Assembly (NCBI RefSeq): GCF_002973525.1
Contig: NZ_PVEN01000013.1
Coordinates: forward strand, 62,001-126,000
Direction: 5' to 3'
DNA: 64,000 bases
Source of the DNA: Paraburkholderia sp. BL21I4N1
GTDB taxonomy: Bacteria; Pseudomonadota; Gammaproteobacteria; Burkholderiales; Burkholderiaceae
Each line of letters begins with the position of its first letter. The stretch's first letter is position 1. Positions 16,336 to 25,704 of this stretch are shown one piece after another. The notes under the pieces were generated by a model. The model ran no database searches, had not been told where the DNA came from, and was given only the letters and a program-made list of their open reading frames with translations. Position numbers and translations under genes: made by a program.

Positions 16336-17844
16336 TCACTTGCCGAAACGAGCCAGCGTACGCGCTCGCGCTTCCGCATGATCGACGATCGGCGCCGGAT
16401 AATCCTCGCCTAACACCACCCCAAATTCCGCGAGCCGTTCTGTACCGGCCAGCCACGGTGCATGAATCCACTTGGGCGGCAGCTTCGCCAGTTCCGGCAG
16501 ATAGCGTTTGATGAAACGCCCTTCGGCATCGAATTTTTCGGACTGCGTGATCGGGTTGAAGATTCGGAAGTACGGCTGCGCATCGCATCCCGTCGACGCC
16601 GCCCACTGCCAGCCGCCGTTATTCGCCGAAAAATCGAAGTCGTTCAGCTGCTCGGCGAAATAGCGCTCGCCGAGCCGCCAGTCCACGCCCAGATCCTTCA
16701 CCAGGAAACTCGCTGTGACCATCCGCAAGCGGTTGTGCATGTAGCCGGTACGGTTCAGTTGCAGCATCGCGGCATCGACCAGCGGATAACCGGTGCGGCC
16801 ATCGCACCAGGCGGCGAATGCCTCGTCCGCTTCCGGACCTTGCTCCCAGCGCAGCTGGTCGTACTCTTCCTTGAACGACGCGCCGCTCGCCAGTCGCGGA
16901 TGATGCGCCAGGATCATGAAGTAGAAATCCCGCCAGATCAGTTCCGATAACCACGTGGCCGACCCTTGCCCGTCGGGTTGCAGCGACATCTCGTGTGCGA
17001 GCCGCGCGAGCGTGCGAATCGAGACCGTGCCGAAACGCAGATGCATCGACAGATAGCTTGGGCCCTTGGCCGCTGGAAAGTCGCGCCGGTCGGCGTAGCT
17101 GTCGATGCGGGTGATGAAATCGTCGAGCAATTGCTGCGCGCCGCTCACGCCGGTGGGCAGCGCCAGTTCGGCCAGATTGCTCGGCGCGAAACCAAGCTGC
17201 TTGAGTGTCGGTAATTGCCGATCCAGCTTGGCCGGCGGCGCGGCCAGATGTTTTGCGTAGCTTTCCACCGGATACGGCTTCAGATCGAACGCCGTCAATT
17301 GCTTGAGCCACGCGTTTTTGTACGGTGTGAACACGGTGAACGGTTTCTTCTGGCCCGTCAGCACCTCGTCGCGTTCAAAAATCACCTGGTCTTTGAACGT
17401 CAGCAATTGGCGTCCGGCGTCTGCGAGACGTTCTTGCACCGTTTCGTCGCGCGCGATCGCCACGGGCTCGTAATCGTGATTCGTGAACACCGCCTCGACG
17501 CCGAGCTGGTCGGCAAGCTTCGGCACAAGGTCGGCCGGATCGCCGTACAGCACGATCAGACCGCCGCCCTCGGCGCGCAGCGCCTCATCCAGTTCGCCCA
17601 GCGTTGCCAGAATGAACTCGATGCGGCGGTCCTGCACGGGCGTATCCGGATGACGCGCCTGCCAGGCGTCGACGAGCGGCTGAAGAATCGTCGTGTCGAA
17701 CACGAACACGCACCACACGCGCTCACAATGTTTGAGCGCGTAGTAAAGCGCGGCGTTGTCCGTGCCGCGCAGGTCGCGGCGGAACCAGACCAGACCGGTG
17801 TCGAAGGAGTCGTTCAGTCGTCGGGCGCGTGTCATCGGGTGCAA
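16336..17844 (-). CDS. phrB: Deoxyribodipyrimidine photolyase
   Basis: 502 aa. N-terminal antenna-binding alpha/beta domain begins LVWFRRDLRGTDNAAL (about residues 18-33); the C-terminal FAD domain carries WLSELIWRDFYFMIL, RTGYPLVDAAMLQLNRTGYMHNRLRM and QWAASTGCDAQPYFRIFNP (in pieces), the hallmark of class I CPD photolyases. It repairs cyclobutane pyrimidine dimers using blue light; a cryptochrome-like role is less likely given the complete C-terminal motifs. TspO lies just downstream. Confidence 0.92.
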   Translation of the reverse strand: MHPMTRARRLNDSFDTGLVWFRRDLRGTDNAALYYALKHCERVWCVFVFDTTILQPLVDAWQARHPDTPVQDRRIEFILATLGELDEALRAEGGGLIVLYGDPADLVPKLADQLGVEAVFTNHDYEPVAIARDETVQERLADAGRQLLTFKDQVIFERDEVLTGQKKPFTVFTPYKNAWLKQLTAFDLKPYPVESYAKHLAAPPAKLDRQLPTLKQLGFAPSNLAELALPTGVSGAQQLLDDFITRIDSYADRRDFPAAKGPSYLSMHLRFGTVSIRTLARLAHEMSLQPDGQGSATWLSELIWRDFYFMILAHHPRLASGASFKEEYDQLRWEQGPEADEAFAAWCDGRTGYPLVDAAMLQLNRTGYMHNRLRMVTASFLVKDLGVDWRLGERYFAEQLNDFDFSANNGGWQWAASTGCDAQPYFRIFNPITQSEKFDAEGRFIKRYLPELAKLPPKWIHAPWLAGTERLAEFGVVLGEDYPAPIVDHAEARARTLARFGK

Positions 17845-17950
17845 GAAGAGTTAGGTGAGGGGTTGCGCTGTGCCATCTAAACCGCGGTCGGGCGCGCCAG
17901 CTTGGAGATGGGATTGTCGTCGCACATTGCGTGCCGCGTCCACCAACGAC

Positions 17951-17984
17951 AAAACGCCCGCCCCTATTGTGCAGGGAGCGGGCG
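17951..17984 (-). terminator. GC-rich terminator of ohr
   Basis: On the minus strand CGCCCGC (17984-17978) pairs with GCGGGCG (17961-17955), extended by CCC/GGG pairs, followed by TTTTGTCG. It lies about 70 bases after the ohr stop codon. Confidence 0.65.
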
Positions 17985-18052
17985 CTGTTCGCGGCGGCGC
18001 GGTGTGCCGCGCCGCATCGCGTATTGCTTCAGCAATTCGCCGACGTCGCGGC

Positions 18053-18472
18053 TTACGCGACTTGCAGGCGAACCGCGACGTTGTTGCGCGTGGCGTTCGA
18101 GTACGGGCAAACCTGGTGAGCGGCGTCGACCAGTTCTTTCGCGGCGGCTGCCTCGAGACCCGGCAGCGAGACGCGCAGTTCGATGTCGAGTGCGAAACCT
18201 CCCTGGTCGTTGGGGCCGATACCGACTTCCGCAGTGACTTGCGTGTCGGCCGGCAGCGTCTGCTTGTGCTGACCGGCGACGAACTTCATCGCGCTCAGGA
18301 AACACGCCGAGTAGCCGGCTGCAAACAGTTGTTCCGGATTCGTGCCCGCGGCACCGTTGCCGCCGAGTTCGCGCGGCGCGGCCAGCTTAACGTCCAACGC
18401 GTTGTCCGCCGATACGGCGCGGCCGTCGCGGCCACCGGTGCTCGTTGCGCTGGTCTTATACAGAATGTTCAT
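18053..18472 (-). CDS. ohr: Organic hydroperoxide resistance peroxidase Ohr
   Basis: 139 aa. OsmC/Ohr fold with the two redox cysteines in SACF (about residue 60) and VCPYS (about residue 124), plus the catalytic Arg region (APRELGG). Starts MNILYKTSATSTGGRDG, typical of Ohr. It reduces organic hydroperoxides using lipoylated thiol partners. Its regulator gene ohrR lies immediately upstream on the same strand. Confidence 0.94.
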   Translation of the reverse strand: MNILYKTSATSTGGRDGRAVSADNALDVKLAAPRELGGNGAAGTNPEQLFAAGYSACFLSAMKFVAGQHKQTLPADTQVTAEVGIGPNDQGGFALDIELRVSLPGLEAAAAKELVDAAHQVCPYSNATRNNVAVRLQVA

Positions 18473-18572
18473 GGTGCTGCTCCTTTGTCTCGGTTGTCAG
18501 GGTTCAGGATCTGCTTGGTTGCCGCGATGTGCCCGCCTTTCCGGCGAAGCGCTTTGGAAGTGGCATGTGATT

Positions 18573-18601
18573 AAGATAGTACACAAATCATTAGTATGCA
18601 A
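18573..18601 (-). promoter_or_regulatory. Candidate ohr promoter and OhrR-binding region
   Basis: On the minus strand TTGCAT, 17-base spacer, TATCTT, about 100 bases upstream of ohr. The region is markedly AT-rich and carries CACAAAT repeated in the ohrR upstream region (19120s and 19140s), a possible shared OhrR contact sequence. Confidence 0.4.
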
Positions 18602-18648
18602 ATGAAATTTCACATCGAACCGATAGCCGGCCCGACGTACCAGGCGGG

Positions 18649-19101
18649 CTAGTGGTCCATGTAATCGTTGAGCGTAGTCCGCAAACGTGTCAAATCGTCG
18701 CGCAGACGCAGCAGGAATTCCGGCGTCTGCTGGGTCGCGCAGAAAATTTCGGCGGGCACTTCGCGCGCCTGGCGCTTCAGCGCGGTGCCGGCTTTGGTCA
18801 GGCGGATGTACACCAGCCGCTCATCGTCGACGCCGCGTACCCGCTCCAGCAGGCCTTGCGACTCAAGGCGCTTGAGCAGCGGCGTGACCGTCGCGGAATC
18901 CAGATTCAGGCGCGCGGCCATGTCCTTGACCGTGACGTCGTCGCTCTCCCACAGCGCCAGCATGGCCAGGTATTGCGGGTAGGTGAGGCCTAGCTTGTCG
19001 AGCAACGGCTTGTAGGCTTTCGTCATGGCAAGCGAAGTCGAATAGAGCGCGAAGCAAAGTTGCTCGTCGAGCGTGAAGGGCAAAGCGGGGCGCTGGGTCA
19101 T
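18649..19101 (-). CDS. ohrR: OhrR-type MarR-family redox repressor
   Basis: 150 aa from the ATG at 19101; a longer open frame to 19200 has no homology. The N-terminus FTLDEQLCFALYSTS carries the reactive cysteine of OhrR (Cys about residue 16), followed by winged helix-turn-helix with VKDMAARLNLDSATVTPLLKRLE and the wing RVRGVDDERLVYIRLT (in pieces). Oxidation of the Cys by organic peroxides releases DNA and derepresses ohr. A second Cys near the C-terminus (FCATQQ) fits the 2-Cys subclass. Confidence 0.9.
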   Translation of the reverse strand: MTQRPALPFTLDEQLCFALYSTSLAMTKAYKPLLDKLGLTYPQYLAMLALWESDDVTVKDMAARLNLDSATVTPLLKRLESQGLLERVRGVDDERLVYIRLTKAGTALKRQAREVPAEIFCATQQTPEFLLRLRDDLTRLRTTLNDYMDH

Positions 19102-19138
19102 GATGCATCTCGTCTGGAATAGCGCACAAATGGATTGC

Positions 19139-19154
19139 GCACAAACTATTGTGC
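19139..19154 (-). promoter_or_regulatory. Inverted repeat upstream of ohrR
   Basis: GCACAA-ACTA-TTGTGC, a perfect 6-bp dyad 38 bases before the ohrR start, next to a related GCGCACAAATGGATTGCGC. Position and symmetry fit an autoregulatory MarR-family operator. Confidence 0.5.
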
Positions 19155-19254
19155 CGCAAATCGACGTGGGTTGACGAGTGCTGGGGAACGACGGGGGCAA
19201 GAGGGCGGGCGCCAGAACGGTGCCCGCGTCTGAATAATCTTTGGTCAGGCTCGA

Positions 19255-20061
19255 TCAAGCCGCCGGGGTTGTCGGCAGATCCGGCGTTTCGGGCGTTTGC
19301 ACGCCGAAGCAGCCGCGATACGTCGCGTAAAACGAGCAATACAGCATGGTCGTCACGATCATCGTGGCGGGCATGAGCACGGCGAACGCGAAGTCGGCCG
19401 CGCCTAACGCCTGCATCAACGCGGACAAGCCGAGCGATACCGTGGTCGCCGCCGCGAACCACAGCGCGCCGAATACGATAAACGCGCCGCGATTGCGCCA
19501 GCAACTGACGACGCTGAAGAACATGGCCTTCATGGGCGGCACGTCATGCCAGGCGGCGAGAATCGGCGAGAACCAGAAAATCATTGCCACCGGAATGTAG
19601 AACGCAAAGGCGGCGAGGATCGCGAGCGGAATATTGCTGTTGGCGATCGCATCCTGGTCCATGGCGGCGGCGCCGAGCATGACCTTCAGCAGCATGCCGC
19701 CGTCGGCGAGCGCCGAACCGGCCAGCACCAGCGCCATGGCGACGACATACAGCACACCGAGCACCAGCAGCCGTTTGGCGACCACCGGACCGTACGAGTG
19801 AAAACCATCCACCAGAATGGTCGGGAACACCGGCTTGCCGGCGATCGTGTTACGGCACGCGGCCATGAAGCCGACCGCGACACCTGGAATGAACGCCAGC
19901 GGCAATACGCCGCCGATCACCGGAATCTGCGCGACCAGCGTCATCACCAGCAGATAGGTGAAGAACAGCGTCAGGAAAGCGAGCGGGTTCTTGCGGAACA
20001 GCCATATACCCTGCCGGAACCATACGTAGCCGGTTTTCGCGGGGACTTCGATCAGTTGCAT
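19255..20061 (-). CDS. BPSS1780-family membrane protein
   Basis: 268 aa with six or seven transmembrane segments. The N-terminus IEVPAKTGYVWFRQGIWLFRKNP is the signature of this beta-proteobacterial family. Its start overlaps the end of the homoserine kinase gene by 10 bases, so the two are co-transcribed. No function is known; it may be a transport or envelope protein. Confidence 0.85.
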   Translation of the reverse strand: MQLIEVPAKTGYVWFRQGIWLFRKNPLAFLTLFFTYLLVMTLVAQIPVIGGVLPLAFIPGVAVGFMAACRNTIAGKPVFPTILVDGFHSYGPVVAKRLLVLGVLYVVAMALVLAGSALADGGMLLKVMLGAAAMDQDAIANSNIPLAILAAFAFYIPVAMIFWFSPILAAWHDVPPMKAMFFSVVSCWRNRGAFIVFGALWFAAATTVSLGLSALMQALGAADFAFAVLMPATMIVTTMLYCSFYATYRGCFGVQTPETPDLPTTPAA

Positions 20062-21047
20062 GAGGTATGAATGCCTGGGAGTGCAACGCCGGAAAGGCGT
20101 TCGCGCAAAATGCGCTCGAAATGGCCGGGGTCGTGCGGTTTGAGCAGTTCCGCCGCGCGCGGCAAATGAAAATCATACAGGCGCGAGACCCAGAAACGGT
20201 ATGCGCCGGCGCGCAGCATGTCGCCCCACCGGCGGTTTTCTTCGACGGTGAACGGTCGCACGGTCTGATAGGCGCGCAGCATGGCCTCGGTGCGCGCGTC
20301 GTTCAGCTTGCCGGTGGCGAGGTCGACGCACCAGTCGTTGACGGCGACCGCGATGTCGAACAGCCACTTGTCGCAGCCGGCGAAATAGAAGTCGAAGAAG
20401 CCGCCGAGGCGCACTTCGTGGCCCGTGTCCGGCGCGGCGTGGGCGAACATGGCGTTGTCGCGGAACAGATCGGCGTGGCAGGGGCCGCCAGGCAGCGCCG
20501 CGTAATCCGCCGAGGCGAAGAACGCTTCCTGATGCGCCAGTTCGGACACCAGCAACGCGCGCTGCTCGCCTTCCAGAAACGGCAGCACGGTCGGCACGGT
20601 TTCCTGCCACCACGGCAGGCTGCGCAGATTCGGCTGATAGCGCGGATAGTCGCGACCCGCGAGATGCATGCGCGCCATCATCTGCCCGACTTCGGCGCAG
20701 TGTTCGACGCCCGGCGAGAGTTCCGGCGCACCTTCCAGTTTGGTGACGATCGCCGCGGGCTTGCCGTTCAACGTGCCGAACAGCGTGCCGTCTTCGCGCG
20801 GCAACGGGTCCGGCACCGGCACGCGATGCGCCGCCAGGTGCTGCATGAGGTCGAGATAGAACGGTAGTTGGTCGGCCGTCAGCTTTTCGAAGATCGTGAG
20901 GACGTATTCGCCGCGCGTCGTCGTCAGAAAGAAGTTGCTGTTCTCGATGCCGGACGAGATGCCACGCAACTCGACGACGTCGCCGAGATCGTAATGGCAC
21001 ATCCATTCAGCTAGTTGGGATTCGGTGACAGCAGTGAAGACAGCCAT
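20052..21047 (-). CDS. thrB: Homoserine kinase (aminoglycoside-phosphotransferase fold, ThrB type II)
   Basis: 331 aa. Starts MAVFTAVTESQLAEWMCHYDLGDVV-like; key kinase motifs are ENSNFFLTTTRGEYVLTIFE (ATP-binding beta region), CHADLFRDNAMF (catalytic HxDxxxxN) and GFFDFYFAGCDKWLFDIA (metal-binding D). This is the non-GHMP ThrB found in Pseudomonas and Burkholderia. It phosphorylates homoserine in threonine biosynthesis. It precedes and overlaps the BPSS1780 gene. Confidence 0.92.
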   Translation of the reverse strand: MAVFTAVTESQLAEWMCHYDLGDVVELRGISSGIENSNFFLTTTRGEYVLTIFEKLTADQLPFYLDLMQHLAAHRVPVPDPLPREDGTLFGTLNGKPAAIVTKLEGAPELSPGVEHCAEVGQMMARMHLAGRDYPRYQPNLRSLPWWQETVPTVLPFLEGEQRALLVSELAHQEAFFASADYAALPGGPCHADLFRDNAMFAHAAPDTGHEVRLGGFFDFYFAGCDKWLFDIAVAVNDWCVDLATGKLNDARTEAMLRAYQTVRPFTVEENRRWGDMLRAGAYRFWVSRLYDFHLPRAAELLKPHDPGHFERILRERLSGVALPGIHTSCN

Positions 21048-21344
21048 GCGGGAAACGTCGGATCAGGTTGGTCGGGCTGGCTCGGTGCGGCCAGTGCGAG
21101 GTATGGCAAAAGCGATGACAAAAGCGGTGGTGAAAACAGCGACGACGGCAAAGACAGGAAACGCCAGCGAATGCGGTGTCGAACACAAGGGCCGTCAGGC
21201 GAGCTAGACATCACACACAACGCCGTGCCGCCTCAGTGAGGTCCGTTCGGCAAGCAGGCTGAAAGCCCCGGGAGACGCTGCGCAACGTGCACGCATCCGG
21301 CCCGGCGTTCGCACTGGACCGACGCGCCGCGACGCCTCACCCCA

Positions 21345-21740
21345 TCAATAGCTCAAATGCACGGACGGCAAACGCGTGCTGGCCTGGCCGTTGTCGCGCA
21401 CCTTCGGCGATGTGTCGAGCGGCGCGCTCATCTGATAGCGCGTGCCGAGGTTCGAATGCACATTGATTTCGACAGGCTTGCCTTTGTCGCGGTATTCGGT
21501 GATTTCGGTGCCGTTGCCGCTTTTTTCGTAGAAGCTCGGTGTACGCGGGACATTGATTTCGACCTTCGAACTGACCTCGGCGGCCGGACGATTGATCTTC
21601 TCCAGGTCGGGCAAGCCGGCGCGTTCATTGGCCGACTGAGGTGCACCGGGGGCCGGAGTGTCATCGACAGGCTGGGCAGCCATCGCGGCGTTGCCAAAGG
21701 CGAGGGCCAGTGCAACGGCGACGGGAAGGAGCGGCTTCAT
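21345..21740 (-). CDS. DUF2782-family periplasmic protein
   Basis: 131 aa from the ATG at 21740 with a signal peptide (LLPVAVALALAFGNAAMAAQ). The motif TEITEYRDKGKPVEINVHSNLGTRYQM (in pieces) is the DUF2782 core. The C-terminal 15-20 residues are polar. Role unknown; family members sit near polA or thrB in related genomes, as here. The region 21048-21344 between it and thrB holds no gene I can support. Confidence 0.8.
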   Translation of the reverse strand: MKPLLPVAVALALAFGNAAMAAQPVDDTPAPGAPQSANERAGLPDLEKINRPAAEVSSKVEINVPRTPSFYEKSGNGTEITEYRDKGKPVEINVHSNLGTRYQMSAPLDTSPKVRDNGQASTRLPSVHLSY

Positions 21741-21934
21741 GGTGATTCTCCAATTTGGTGGCCCGATTCTAGCAAATCCAGCCAGGCCTACGGGCGCGAT
21801 CGCCTTATTTTGCGCCGCTTTCGCGCGGCGCGCGCGCAATCTTGCCGGGCTTGCGGAGGCAGAGGTTGCGCGCGCTGCAAGGTCATTTGGCGATCGCGGG
21901 TTCCGTGGTAATGTCGTTGCATCAATCGAGGCGA

Positions 21935-23467
21935 ATGAAGATGAACAACGATACCAATCTACGCGCGGTGCAGACTCCCGCCAGCAGCTTCCCAACCGAA
22001 TCCTTCGACGACGCCACCGAGGCCGTCACCTACCTTTCGGCGATTTACGAAGCGAACACCTCGTTCCTGCGTGACGCTTTCGCGCGCTACCGCCGCAACG
22101 AATTATTCGAACGCCGGGTGCGCGCCTGTTATCCGTTCGTGCGCGTGCGGACCGAGGTCAACACGCACATCGACTCGCGTCGCTCGTATGGGTTCGTCGC
22201 GGGTCCGGGCATGTTCGAGACGACCGTGACGCGGCCGGATCTGTTCGGTAATTACTATCGCGAGCAACTGCGTTTGCTGGCCAAGAATCATCATGTGAAG
22301 ATCGAAGTGGGCGTATCGGAGCAGCCGATTCCGATTCACTTCGCGTTCGCCGAGGGCATTCACCTCGAGGGCGATCTGGATCGCGAGCGCCTGTTCCTGA
22401 TGCGCGACGTGTTCGACGTGCCCGACCTCGCGTTGCTCGACGACCGCATCGTCAACGGCACATATGAGCCGCTGCCGGGCGAGCCGCATCCGCTCGCGCT
22501 GTTCACGGCGGCGCGGGTGGATTTCTCGCTGCATCGGCTGAAGCACTATACGGCGACGTCGCCCACGCATTGCCAGAACTACGTGCTGTACACGAACTAC
22601 CAGTTCTATATCGACGAGTTCGTCAAACTCGGCCGCACGATGATGGCCCATACCGACGACGAAGAACTGCGCGCGTATCGCAGCGAATACACGTCGTTCG
22701 TCGAACCCGGCGACGTGATCACGTACAACGAGAATCTCGGCGAAGAGGCGCAGGAGGGCACGCCGCCGCCGCGTTTGCCGCAAATGCCCGCGTATCACCT
22801 GAAGCGCGCGGACGGCAGCGGCATCACGATGGTCAACATCGGCGTCGGGCCGTCGAACGCGAAGACGATCACCGATCACATCGCCGTGCTGCGTCCGCAT
22901 GCGTGGATCATGCTCGGCCACTGCGCGGGTCTGCGCAATACGCAGCGTCTTGGCGACTACGTGCTGGCGCACGGCTATGTGCGCGAGGATCATGTGCTCG
23001 ACGATGATTTGCCGCTGTGGGTGCCGATTCCGGCGCTCGCCGAAGTGCAGGTGGCGCTGGAGCGCGCGGTCGCGCAGATCACGCAACTGGATGGCGTCGA
23101 ACTCAAGCGGGTGATGCGCACCGGCACGGTGGCTAGCGTGGATAACCGGAACTGGGAGTTGCGGGATCATCGCGAGCCGGTGCAGCGGCTGTCGCAAAGC
23201 CGCGCGGTTGCGCTCGATATGGAAAGCGCAACCATCGCCGCGAACGGTTTCCGTTTCCGGGTGCCTTACGGGACCTTACTTTGCGTTTCCGATAAGCCGT
23301 TGCACGGCGAGTTGAAGTTGCCGGGCATGGCCGATCAGTTTTATCGCGCGCAGGTCGATCAGCATTTGCAGATCGGTGTGAAGGCGATGGAGCTATTGCG
23401 GATGAATGGGCTGCATCGGCTGCATAGCCGCAAGCTGCGGAGTTTTGCGGAAGTGGCGTTTCAGTAA
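21935..23467 (+). CDS. amn: AMP nucleosidase
   Basis: 510 aa from ATG 21935 (alternative ATG at 21941), preceded by GAGG. The N-terminal AMP nucleosidase domain contains RRSYGFVAGPGMFETTVTRP; the C-terminal nucleoside-phosphorylase-like domain contains NIGVGPSNAKTITDHIAVLRPHAWIMLGHCAGL and the catalytic Glu/Asp region ALDMESATIAANGFRFRVPYGTLLCVSDKPLHGE (in pieces). It hydrolyses AMP to adenine and ribose 5-phosphate. Slightly longer than the E. coli enzyme at its N-terminus. Confidence 0.92.
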   Translation: MKMNNDTNLRAVQTPASSFPTESFDDATEAVTYLSAIYEANTSFLRDAFARYRRNELFERRVRACYPFVRVRTEVNTHIDSRRSYGFVAGPGMFETTVTRPDLFGNYYREQLRLLAKNHHVKIEVGVSEQPIPIHFAFAEGIHLEGDLDRERLFLMRDVFDVPDLALLDDRIVNGTYEPLPGEPHPLALFTAARVDFSLHRLKHYTATSPTHCQNYVLYTNYQFYIDEFVKLGRTMMAHTDDEELRAYRSEYTSFVEPGDVITYNENLGEEAQEGTPPPRLPQMPAYHLKRADGSGITMVNIGVGPSNAKTITDHIAVLRPHAWIMLGHCAGLRNTQRLGDYVLAHGYVREDHVLDDDLPLWVPIPALAEVQVALERAVAQITQLDGVELKRVMRTGTVASVDNRNWELRDHREPVQRLSQSRAVALDMESATIAANGFRFRVPYGTLLCVSDKPLHGELKLPGMADQFYRAQVDQHLQIGVKAMELLRMNGLHRLHSRKLRSFAEVAFQ

Positions 23468-23501
23468 GTTAGTCTCAGCAAGCTTCAGGCGGGTTCGGGC
23501 C

Positions 23502-24032
23502 TCACATCTGCCCGAACCCCGTCAACCCGATCAAACTCCCCGCCGCCAGCAGCCACAGCGGATGAATCCGCGTCTTCAACGACAGCGCAGCGGTCAACGC
23601 CGTGATGCCCCAGGCAATTGCCGTCGGATCCGACGCCTTCGCGATCAGCACCGCGCTTGCCGCGACAATCCCGGCCGTCACCGGCACCAGTCCCAACTGA
23701 GCGTAACTACGCCACGGACGGTCTTTGAACCGCTCCCATGCATGCAACGCCAGGATCGTCACGAGCGACGACGGCCCGAACTTCGCCACGGAAGTCACCA
23801 GCATCCCCGCCCAACCGGCCACGTGCCAACCCACCAGCGTGACGATCATCAGATTGGGTCCCGGCGCGGCCTGCGCGAGCGCGAACAGCGCGCTGAATTC
23901 GCTGGCCGGCATCCAGTGATGCACGTCCACCACCTGGCGCTGCATCTCTGGGAGAATCGTATTGCCGCCGCCGAACGCGAGCAGCGAAAGCTGACTGAAA
24001 ATGACAGCGAGAGCAATGAGCGTGTCGTTCAT
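23502..24032 (-). CDS. Chromate transporter, second half-size subunit
   Basis: 176 aa, about five transmembrane segments, one CHR domain with LLAFGGGNTILPEMQRQVV and AQAAPGPNLMIVTLVGW. Overlaps the upstream CHR gene by 4 bases, forming the short-chain two-gene version of ChrA. The pair should work as a heterodimer exporting chromate or sulfate-like oxyanions; the true substrate is uncertain. Confidence 0.85.
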   Translation of the reverse strand: MNDTLIALAVIFSQLSLLAFGGGNTILPEMQRQVVDVHHWMPASEFSALFALAQAAPGPNLMIVTLVGWHVAGWAGMLVTSVAKFGPSSLVTILALHAWERFKDRPWRSYAQLGLVPVTAGIVAASAVLIAKASDPTAIAWGITALTAALSLKTRIHPLWLLAAGSLIGLTGFGQM

Positions 24033-24598
24033 CGTGCGCTCCTCGATGCGATGTAGATGCTGAGCGGCGTCAGGACCAGCATGGTCGGCAGCAGCGGTAG
24101 CCGCAGGATCGCAATCGCGATGAAGCCGAGCACGGCGATCAGCGCGGCCAACGGCTTGCCGCGCAACGGCAGCACGATCTTCACCGCCATCGCGATTAAC
24201 AGACCGGCCGCGGCGGCGGCTAGTCCGGCAAACAGATGACGAACATGCGGATCGTTTTGCGTATGTTCGTACAGCACGCCAAGCCCAATCACCACCAGCG
24301 AAGGCCCCGCGATCAGTCCAAGCAGGCCGGCCAGCGCCCCCGGCACGCCGCGAAAGCGCATGCCCATGGCCACCGACAGATTGATGACGTTACCGCCAGG
24401 GAGGAATTGGCAAAGACCCAGCAGGTCGGTGAATTCTTCGCCGCTCAGCCAACGGCGTTGTTCGACCAGCGCGCGCCGCGCCAACGGCAGCGCACCGCCG
24501 AAGGAGATGAGTCCGAGGCCGAGAAAACCGCCGAAAATTTCCCGCAGGGTGGGCGTCGGCGCCAAGCCGGTCTCGGACGAGGTGAGGTCGTGATCCAT
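24029..24598 (-). CDS. Chromate transporter, first half-size subunit
   Basis: 189 aa from ATG 24598; the longer open frame to 24868 enters the divergent LysR gene and is discarded. One CHR domain: GLGLISFGGALPLARRALVEQ and CQFLPGGNVINLSVAMGMRFRG (in pieces). Coupled by overlap to the following CHR gene. The divergent LysR gene begins about 98 bases away and is the probable regulator. Confidence 0.85.
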   Translation of the reverse strand: MDHDLTSSETGLAPTPTLREIFGGFLGLGLISFGGALPLARRALVEQRRWLSGEEFTDLLGLCQFLPGGNVINLSVAMGMRFRGVPGALAGLLGLIAGPSLVVIGLGVLYEHTQNDPHVRHLFAGLAAAAAGLLIAMAVKIVLPLRGKPLAALIAVLGFIAIAILRLPLLPTMLVLTPLSIYIASRSAR

Positions 24599-24695
24599 AT
24601 CGGTAAGCTTCCAGTGCAAGCTCAGCAGGTTAACGCCGAACCGGCTGCACGCAAAACGATTTTTCGGCTTGGCTTTGTGACTTAGAATCACAAGC

Positions 24696-25613
24696 ATGGC
24701 CCGTAACCTTCCCCCCTTTCCGGCGCTGCGCGCCTTCGAAGCCGCGGCGCGGCATGAAAGCTTCACCGCCGCAGCGAACGAATTGCATGTGACGCACGGT
24801 GCAATCAGCCGCCAGGTTGCGGCTTTCGAAACCTGGCTCGGCGTACAGGTGTTCCACCGACGCGGCAAACGCGTGCGTCTTACCGACGACGGCCGCCGCT
24901 ATCTATCCACCGTGCAGGCCGCGTTCGACAGCATCGCGCTCGCCACCGATCAACTGCGCGACACCGGCGTCGTTCAGGTGCTGCGCGTGAATGCGCTGCC
25001 CACCTTCGCGATGAAGTGGTTGCTGCCGCGCCTGCATCAGTTCCAACGCAAGGTGCCGAATGTGGAGCTGAGGCTATCCACGTCGAACGCGCCGGTGGAC
25101 ACCCTGGAAAGTTTCGACGTCGCCGTGCGGCGCGGTCCGGCACATTGGCCGAACTGCGTGAGCGGTCATTTTCTCGGCGAGAGTGAGATTCCCGTCTGCA
25201 GTCCGGCGCTCCTGCAGCGCTCGCCGATCAAGGTCGCCGACGATCTCGCACGACACGTGCTGCTGCATTCCGACACACGGCCGGATGCGTGGGCTAACTG
25301 GTTGTCGGCGGCTGGAGTGACGGTGAAATGCCGCAAGAAGCAGTCGTTCGACCACTTCTATCTGGCCTTGCAGGCCGCGGTGGATGGTCTCGGCGTGGCG
25401 CTCGGTCCGCTGCCGTTGCTCGCGGATGAGTTGGTCTCGGGACGGCTCGTCGTGCCGCTGGCCGGCCCGCGTATCGACGCGCGCGGCTACTGGTGGGTGG
25501 CGAGGCGGGAGGTCGCGCAGGCGCCGCTGGTGGCGCTGTTCTGCGAATGGCTGCAGGCGCAGGGCGATCAGACCGATATAGCGGAAACAGGCAGCCTGGC
25601 GGCCGCCCGTTAG
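24696..25613 (+). CDS. LysR-family regulator (GcvA-like) divergent from the chromate transporter
   Basis: 305 aa. HTH at the N-terminus: FPALRAFEAAARHESFTAAANELHVTHGAISRQVAAFE (in pieces), the GcvA/AmpR-like subgroup. The effector domain spans about 95-295, with VAVRRGPAHWP. By gene order it is expected to control the two CHR genes. The inducer is not known. Confidence 0.86.
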   Translation: MARNLPPFPALRAFEAAARHESFTAAANELHVTHGAISRQVAAFETWLGVQVFHRRGKRVRLTDDGRRYLSTVQAAFDSIALATDQLRDTGVVQVLRVNALPTFAMKWLLPRLHQFQRKVPNVELRLSTSNAPVDTLESFDVAVRRGPAHWPNCVSGHFLGESEIPVCSPALLQRSPIKVADDLARHVLLHSDTRPDAWANWLSAAGVTVKCRKKQSFDHFYLALQAAVDGLGVALGPLPLLADELVSGRLVVPLAGPRIDARGYWWVARREVAQAPLVALFCEWLQAQGDQTDIAETGSLAAAR

Positions 25614-25704
25614 CGTTCGCGAATGCATGGCGTCGCGTTGCGCGGCATCGAGCGGCATTCACCCCGCACCAAAGCGCGAAGCGAACGCCGAACAACCCAA
25701 TGCT

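Noticed and set aside
21015..21239. Short Ser/Gly- and Lys-rich frames upstream of thrB
   Set aside because: Three overlapping frames of equal quality, no start signal; composition driven by repeats of GAC/AAA.
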